NCBI GenBank assembly: GCA_016931085.1
Contig: JAFGFO010000041.1
Coordinates: 1 to 32,546 of the forward strand
DNA: 32,546 nt
Direction of reading: 5' to 3'
Source: Thermoflexales bacterium
Lineage (GTDB): Bacteria > Chloroflexota > Anaerolineae > Fen-1058
Shown: piece after piece, positions 29,472-32,546 of the stretch
How the letters are laid out: every line of letters starts with the position of its first letter
How positions within the stretch are numbered: the first letter of the stretch is position 1
Made by a program: the position numbers and the translations under genes
Notes under the pieces: model-generated
Databases searched by the model: none
What the model was told of the DNA's origin: nothing
Seen by the model: the letters and a program-made list of their open reading frames with translations, nothing else

Positions 29472-30157
29472 AAATCGCACGCGGTATTGGATCAGTCTTG
29501 TACACTCTAGCCATTTATGTGGGTTTGCCGTTGATCGGCTGGGGGCTAGATGATGTGACTGGATTCTTTTCACAGCCTCAATTGCTCGTTTACTCTGTGA
29601 GCATCGCGCTGTTTGGCGCGGTGGTCGGCTATCAGGTCAGTCGGTCCAAAGAAGCACTGCGCGGAGGAAAGGGACAGGAAGACAAATTCGTGTCGCGCCA
29701 GAGAGTCGTACGCGTCGTCGTGACAGGTCTGCTGCTGGGCGCGTTGGTTTTTGTGCCCTTTGCCGACCGCCGTGCCTTCGGCATCATAGCCAACAGCCCA
29801 CTGGCGCGCTGGGTGGGCCTCACCCTGGCTACGCTGGGAATGGGGGTAATCATCTGGTCGGGATTGGCCTTGGGCAAGCTGTACAGCCCCGACGTCACCA
29901 TCCAGAAGGAACACCATCTGATCACAGACGGGCCCTATCGTTGTATCCGGCATCCCCGCTACCTGGGCGGCATGATCCAGGGTATCGGCCTGTCCCTGCT
30001 CTTTCGCTCGTGGATTGGCCTCGTCTTGACTGGCCTTTTCGTCGCCATCATCTTGTTTCGAATCAAGGATGAAGAGGCTTTGATGGGCAAAGAGTTCGGG
30101 CAAGAATGGGAGACCTACTGCCGAAAGTCGTGGCGGCTGATGCCGTTTATGTGGTGA
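29468..30157 (+). CDS. ICMT-like membrane methyltransferase (second copy)
   Basis: The 229-residue protein has six or so membrane helices and the superfamily signature LITDGPYRCIRHPRYLGGM, followed by KDEEALMGKEFGQEWETYCR. Its ATG overlaps the stop of the PEP-utilizing protein (ATGA), and GACAGGAGGG (29454-29463) provides a ribosome-binding site. It differs clearly from the copies at 26799 and 30187, so this is not a recent duplication. The substrate is unknown. Confidence 0.88.
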   Translation: MKIARGIGSVLYTLAIYVGLPLIGWGLDDVTGFFSQPQLLVYSVSIALFGAVVGYQVSRSKEALRGGKGQEDKFVSRQRVVRVVVTGLLLGALVFVPFADRRAFGIIANSPLARWVGLTLATLGMGVIIWSGLALGKLYSPDVTIQKEHHLITDGPYRCIRHPRYLGGMIQGIGLSLLFRSWIGLVLTGLFVAIILFRIKDEEALMGKEFGQEWETYCRKSWRLMPFMW

Positions 30158-30186
30158 TAGTGTGGCGAGCTAGAAGGAGAAGTGAC

Positions 30187-30747
30187 ATGGAGTGGATGCC
30201 TGCTCTAAGGATCGGTTGGCTCAATGGCTGGTTGGCCCTGGCTTTGCTAGCCTTGACGGATGGGATATTGTTCTTGATCTTTCCCAAACAAGTCGTGGTG
30301 CGGCTCTTTGACCGCTCCGGCTGGAGTCAGAAGCAGGTGGCGTTTACCGTGGCCGGCAAGCTGTGTGCCCTGGCCTGCCTGGTCCTGATCATCTTGACGC
30401 CGCTGAAAGTCGGAAGCCACGTCCTCACTATCGGAGCGGTCGTGGTTGCGCTTGGCTTGATAGGCTTGATCAAGGCACTGTTTGATTTCAAGAACACCCC
30501 CTTCGATGAGCCGGTCACACGGGGGCTTTACAAGTTGTCCCGCCACCCCCAGATCGTCATGTCCTCGCTCGTGATCTTGGGGACATGCATCGCGATTGGC
30601 TCGTGGCCCGCTCTGGCCTTGTGGGCAGCCGCCAGACTGTTGGAACATTTGGGGATTTTGGCGGAAGAAGAGGTCTGCCTGAAGCGGTATGGAGAGAGCT
30701 ATCGCGGCTATCTGGAGCGAACGCCACGCTACTTTGTGTTCTTCTAA
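30187..30747 (+). CDS. ICMT-like membrane protein (third copy, divergent)
   Basis: This 186-residue membrane protein has four or five helices. The signature is degenerate but present: VTRGLYKLSRHPQIVMSSLV, then ILAEEEVCLKRYGESYRGYLERTPRY, the acidic C-terminal box. ATG 30187 is chosen because GAAGGAGA (30174-30181) lies just upstream. A longer in-frame start at 30106 would overlap the preceding gene by 52 bp. It is the last gene in the run from fur. No clear T-rich terminator follows, only a CCAGA/TCTGG hairpin at 30750-30776. Confidence 0.8.
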   Translation: MEWMPALRIGWLNGWLALALLALTDGILFLIFPKQVVVRLFDRSGWSQKQVAFTVAGKLCALACLVLIILTPLKVGSHVLTIGAVVVALGLIGLIKALFDFKNTPFDEPVTRGLYKLSRHPQIVMSSLVILGTCIAIGSWPALALWAAARLLEHLGILAEEEVCLKRYGESYRGYLERTPRYFVFF

Positions 30748-30800
30748 TGCCAGAGACGCAAGCGCTTGTTGTCTGGTGTGGCAGTGCAACCCGCCTCCAT

Positions 30801-30829
30801 TTGACAAGGGCCTGATTTCGGTGTAAGGT
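30801..30829 (+). promoter_or_regulatory. promoter of the response-regulator gene
   Basis: TTGACA (30801-30806) and TAAGGT (30824-30829) are 17 bp apart, with transcription expected near 30836, 25 bases before ATG 30861. The -35 is perfect and the -10 weak, so the promoter may be activated or modest. Confidence 0.55.
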
Positions 30830-30860
30830 TTCCATATAACAACGCTTGTGGTGGTGGACA

Positions 30861-31547
30861 ATGCAAACAATTCTAGTTGTGGACGACGAAAGAGAGCTTG
30901 TGCGCCTGGTGCGCGGCTACCTGGAGCATGCCGGCTATCGCGTGGTGACGGCCTTTGACGGGCAGGAGGCGCTTTTCGTCGCCCGCGACGAAAAGCCCGC
31001 CCTGGTGGTGCTGGACCTGCAAATGCCCAAGTTGGATGGGATCGAGTTCACACGGCGCATCCGCAGCGAGCAGCCTGAGCTCCCCATCATCATGCTCACC
31101 GCACGCGTCGAAGAGACGGACCGCGTGGTGGGCCTGGAGCTGGGCGCCGACGATTACGTGACCAAGCCGTTCAGCCCCAGGGAATTGGTGGCGCGGGTGG
31201 GGGCGGTGCTGCGCCGCACGCAGCGGGGGCCGGCGCCGGCCAGGGTCCTGCGGGTGGGCGAGCTGGTGCTCGATAGGGAGCGCCGCCAGCTTCACGTGGC
31301 CGGCCAGGCGGTGGATCTGACGGCGACCGAGTTTGACATGCTGGCCACGCTGATGAGCGCGCCGGGACGGGTGTTTGCCCGCGCCGATTTGCTGGAAGCC
31401 GTGCAGGGCGTGGCCTTTGAAGCCTACGAGCGCACCGTGGATGTCCACGTCAAGAACTTGCGCCGCAAGATCGAGCCTGACCCGGCCAATCCACGCTACA
31501 TCCTCACGGTGCGCGGGGTGGGCTACCGCCTCGACGATTCGGTCTAA
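30861..31547 (+). CDS. OmpR/PhoB-family response regulator
   Basis: The 228-residue protein has a receiver domain with the acidic pair D8-D9, phosphoacceptor D52 (LVVLDLQMPKLDG), T80 (IIMLTAR) and K102 (DDYVTKPF). The winged-helix output domain (~130-225) has LDRERRQLHVAGQAVDLT, the recognition helix AYERTVDVHVKNLRRKI and the wing ILTVRGVGYRL. ATG 30861 is preferred to a TTG at 30846. It is paired with the sensor kinase starting 96 bp downstream. Thirty-two bases of its receiver-domain region recur exactly at 17340-17371, and the phased repeats at 17433 are of the type this family binds. Confidence 0.95.
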   Translation: MQTILVVDDERELVRLVRGYLEHAGYRVVTAFDGQEALFVARDEKPALVVLDLQMPKLDGIEFTRRIRSEQPELPIIMLTARVEETDRVVGLELGADDYVTKPFSPRELVARVGAVLRRTQRGPAPARVLRVGELVLDRERRQLHVAGQAVDLTATEFDMLATLMSAPGRVFARADLLEAVQGVAFEAYERTVDVHVKNLRRKIEPDPANPRYILTVRGVGYRLDDSV

Positions 31548-31554
31548 CAGACGA

Positions 31555-31626
31555 TTATCCGCTAATCTACGCGAATCTGCACAAATGATTTAAAAACTTG
31601 TAAAATTAGCGTGAATTAGCGGATAA
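31555..31626. repeat. 18-bp imperfect inverted repeat between regulator and kinase
   Basis: TTATCCGCTAAT-CTACGC (31555-31572) pairs with GCGTGA-ATTAGCGGATAA (31609-31626): 12 perfect pairs, two mismatches, four more pairs, over a 36-base AT-rich loop. It has the look of a dispersed palindromic repeat. It may lower kinase expression relative to the regulator. Confidence 0.7.
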
Positions 31627-31642
31627 AACCTAGAGCCTGAAG

Positions 31643-32546
31643 ATGAATCTGTATCAAAAAGGCTTGCTGGCGTTTGCAGTGGTCATCTCGATCGCCGTGC
31701 TGACCGTGGCGGCCCTGGTCGGGCAGCGCACGTCGGCCGAGTTTCGCAGCTACGCGGCATTGTACAGCAACCGTGCCCAGAACCTCGCCCTGGCCCTGAC
31801 CGGCTATTACGCCGAGCGCGGCAGTTGGTCAGGGCTGCAAGAGGCGCTGCCCAACCTGGCCGCGGGTCCTGGCCGGGGCGGCGGTTACGGCGGCGGCCAG
31901 GGGGGGGCAATCTGGGATTTTCGCGTGGCCGACGCCAGGCGGGCCGTCGTGGCGGACTCGCAAGGCCAGCCTGGAGGACAACTGTCTGAAGCTGAGGCGC
32001 AGCGGGCGCTGCCGCTCGTCGCGGGTGGCCAGGTCGTCGGATACCTGGCGCTGGATCGCCAGGCGGGCAGCAACGCGCCGCTCGACGTTCCGGGCGAAGA
32101 GTTCCTGGGCCACGTGCAAGAGGCGTTGGTGCTGGGTGGGCTGCTGGCCTTTGCCGCCGCGCTGCTGGCCGCCGGGCTGCTGGTGCGGGGCATTGTCGCG
32201 CCGGTGCGCGAGCTGAAGGAGGCGGCGCAGACAATCGCGGGCGGGGACCTTGCCGCGCGCGCCTCGGTGCGCGGACGCGACGAGATCGCGGCCCTGGCCG
32301 AGACCTTCAACGCGATGGCCGCCAGTCTCCAACACTCCCAAGAGCTGCGCAGGGCCCAGACGGCCGATATCGCTCACGAGCTGCGTAACCCGCTGGCGAT
32401 CCTGCAAGGGACGCTGGAGGCACTGGCCGATGGGATTTACGCGCCCGGGCCGGAGAACATCCAACCGGCCTTGGACCAGGTGCGCACGCTCAACCGCCTG
32501 GTGGACGATCTGCGCATCCTGGCTCAAGCCGACGCCGGCGAGCTGC
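31643..32546 (+). CDS. sensor histidine kinase (3' end outside the window)
   Basis: The frame stays open from ATG 31643 to the window edge (301 codons). There is a membrane helix at ~7-27, an extracytoplasmic sensor region (~28-170) with a Gly-rich G-R-G-G-G-Y-G-G-G-Q-G-G insert, and a second helix (~174-196, LGGLLAFAAALLAAGLLV). A HAMP domain follows (PVRELKEAAQTIAGGDLAA, DEIAALAETFNAMAASL), then the HisKA domain with H-box ADIAHELRNPLAIL, His245 being the phosphorylation site. The ATP-binding domain lies beyond the edge. It is the cognate partner of the upstream regulator. The signal is unknown; the short, poorly structured sensor loop gives no clue. Confidence 0.93.
   Translation, partial: MNLYQKGLLAFAVVISIAVLTVAALVGQRTSAEFRSYAALYSNRAQNLALALTGYYAERGSWSGLQEALPNLAAGPGRGGGYGGGQGGAIWDFRVADARRAVVADSQGQPGGQLSEAEAQRALPLVAGGQVVGYLALDRQAGSNAPLDVPGEEFLGHVQEALVLGGLLAFAAALLAAGLLVRGIVAPVRELKEAAQTIAGGDLAARASVRGRDEIAALAETFNAMAASLQHSQELRRAQTADIAHELRNPLAILQGTLEALADGIYAPGPENIQPALDQVRTLNRLVDDLRILAQADAGEL

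Overview
The window is GC-rich, densely packed bacterial DNA, most likely from an uncultured Chloroflexota of the Anaerolineae/Caldilineae type. This is inferred from the gene families (paired DUF5667 proteins beside an ECF sigma factor, DUF4405/DUF2202 pair, AbrB-like plus PEP-utilizing protein, FAD/CCG fusion oxidase), not from any marker gene. There is no rRNA, tRNA or CRISPR array that I can see. Both ends cut through genes: a degV family gene at the left and a sensor kinase at the right.

Layout. 1-2377: 3' part of a DegV fatty-acid-binding protein, then a tight run of DUF1295, a DUF1475-like membrane protein and a redoxin whose peroxidatic Cys codon is an in-frame TGA; it looks like a selenocysteine peroxiredoxin (U-P-Y-C). 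2521-3188: a TumE-type toxin with its upstream partner. 3235-3344: a cluster of nested hairpins. 3388-7838: a 1025-residue FAD-linked oxidase/heterodisulfide-reductase-like fusion with a Met/Pro-rich tail, then a winged-helix/4Fe-4S protein. 7855-10821 (minus strand): a LacI-type ligand domain fused to GAF-like, PAS and SpoIIE/PPM phosphatase domains.

11064-17211: a cell-envelope block with a tiny exported peptide, a leaderless ECF sigma factor, its DUF5667 membrane partner, a shortened DUF5667 paralogue and a large DUF11 surface protein. 17212-19233: a response-regulator relic, then four 11-bp-phased repeats typical of OmpR/PhoB-family sites in front of a DUF4405 membrane cytochrome-like protein and an exported DUF2202 ferritin-like protein. 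19234-21209: gene-free DNA with hairpin repeats and an orphan extended -10 promoter, then a decayed IS110-family element with a candidate bridge-RNA region. 21382-22587: a YibE/F membrane protein. A peroxiredoxin stub and a perfect 52-bp palindrome follow.

22865-30747: a near-consensus promoter overlapping a Fur box leads into fur, a fused feoA-feoB, a membrane-anchored ketopantoate-reductase-like protein, an ICMT-like methyltransferase, an AbrB-like protein, a PEP-utilizing protein lacking the ATP-grasp domain, and two more ICMT-like proteins. All are co-directional with small gaps or overlaps, so this may be one iron-controlled transcription unit. 30801-32546: an OmpR-family response regulator with its own promoter and the start of its sensor kinase.

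The strongest candidate for something new is the UGA-containing redoxin and its linkage to two membrane proteins of unknown function. Next are the putative iron-regulated operon with methyltransferases and the ligand-sensing PPM phosphatase.
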